Of a stretch of 6,872 nt of DNA, positions 6,649 to 6,872 are shown piece after piece. The position numbers and the translations under genes are program-made. The notes under the pieces were generated by a model that saw only the letters and a program-made list of their open reading frames with translations, ran no database searches and had not been told where the DNA came from. The DNA comes from CAYFJO01 sp964343305 (lineage in GTDB: Bacteria > Planctomycetota > Planctomycetia > Pirellulales > Pirellulaceae), in NCBI GenBank assembly GCA_964343305.1, contig CAYFJO010000542.1, forward strand, positions 1 through 6,872, given 5' to 3'. How positions within the stretch are numbered: position 1 is the first letter of the stretch; each line of letters starts with the position of its first letter.

Positions 6649-6872
6649 TCAATTACTGGAAAAGCCGGCGTAGATGGCATCGAGGACTTTGTCATCCCAG
6701 CCAGCGCGAAGTCGTTTGCCGCGAATGTTCTCTTTGATGGATGTGTCGCGTTGGAGAATGTTCAAGGCCATGCGGCGAAAAGCCGCGGAGATTTCCGGAG
6801 CAGATCCCCTGCGAATGCGAGCCTGTAAAGTTTTTTGTGTCAGGCCAGTTTGGAATGTCATTTGCGAGTTAA
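6649..6872 (-). CDS. Transposase C-terminal part, probably ISAs1 family (5' end beyond the window)
   Basis: The frame is open from the right window edge to a TGA at 6649; an internal ATG lies at 6861. It encodes the RIRRGSAPEISAAFRRMALN stretch, then ILQRDTSIKENIRGKRLRAGWD. This fits the tail of ISAs1-type DDE transposases, where an (R)(I)RKGNAPEN..LRR.ALNLL(K) segment is followed by KR(L/K).AGWD. The last residues are DAIYAGFSSN. The segment before RIRRG (TFQTGLTQKTLQ) aligns poorly with the expected LDVTF.ED region and may have drifted, or there may be a small frameshift. Whether the whole gene is intact cannot be judged. I found no terminal inverted repeat in the 49 bases between its stop and the facing gene. 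Confidence 0.65.
   Translation of the reverse strand, partial: NSQMTFQTGLTQKTLQARIRRGSAPEISAAFRRMALNILQRDTSIKENIRGKRLRAGWDDKVLDAIYAGFSSN

Noticed and set aside
1..6872. CRISPR array, tRNA, rRNA, or phage/defence cluster
   Set aside because: No regularly spaced repeats, no cloverleaf-like segment and no nuclease, restriction or phage structural motifs were seen.

Overview
The window looks like a piece of a planctomycete chromosome (Planctomycetota, Pirellula/Rhodopirellula-like). The grounds are a secreted Gfo/Idh/MocA oxidoreductase, a very large exported PQQ-propeller protein, sulfatase remnants, a small carboxypeptidase-regulatory-like secreted protein with a C-terminal membrane segment, and several degraded transposases. 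This assignment rests on gene content and remembered family patterns, not on a database search.

Layout. Positions 1-4751 hold two minus-strand genes. The upstream one (4751 to 1026) encodes a 1241-residue exported protein. It has an N-terminal PQQ-type beta-propeller, a discoidin-like beta-sandwich, a long helical region resembling the alpha/alpha-toroid of polysaccharide lyases and glycosidases, and a C-terminal beta domain. After a 72-bp gap comes a signal-bearing Gfo/Idh/MocA oxidoreductase (953 to beyond position 1), which lacks its C-terminus only because the window ends. The two are probably co-transcribed. Both are probably exported and may act on carbohydrate, but the substrate cannot be read from the sequence.

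Positions about 4780-5906 are a graveyard of gene fragments. In order they are the 3' end of a DDE transposase (+), three colinear blocks of a decayed arylsulfatase (+, frameshifted, with internal deletions), the 3' end of a second, different transposase (-), and a short fragment of a sulfatase of another subclass (+). None is a working gene.

Positions 5907-6041 are a short intergenic region with a plausible sigma70-type promoter and two small inverted repeats. They precede a + strand gene (6042-6599) for a small secreted or membrane-anchored protein of unknown function. The window ends in the 3' part of a minus-strand, probably ISAs1-like, transposase that runs off the right edge.

No tRNA, rRNA, CRISPR array or recognisable riboswitch was seen. 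I found no convincing new defence or mobile system. The most notable items are the unusual domain fusion in the 1241-residue protein and the compact sulfatase/transposase graveyard upstream of it.
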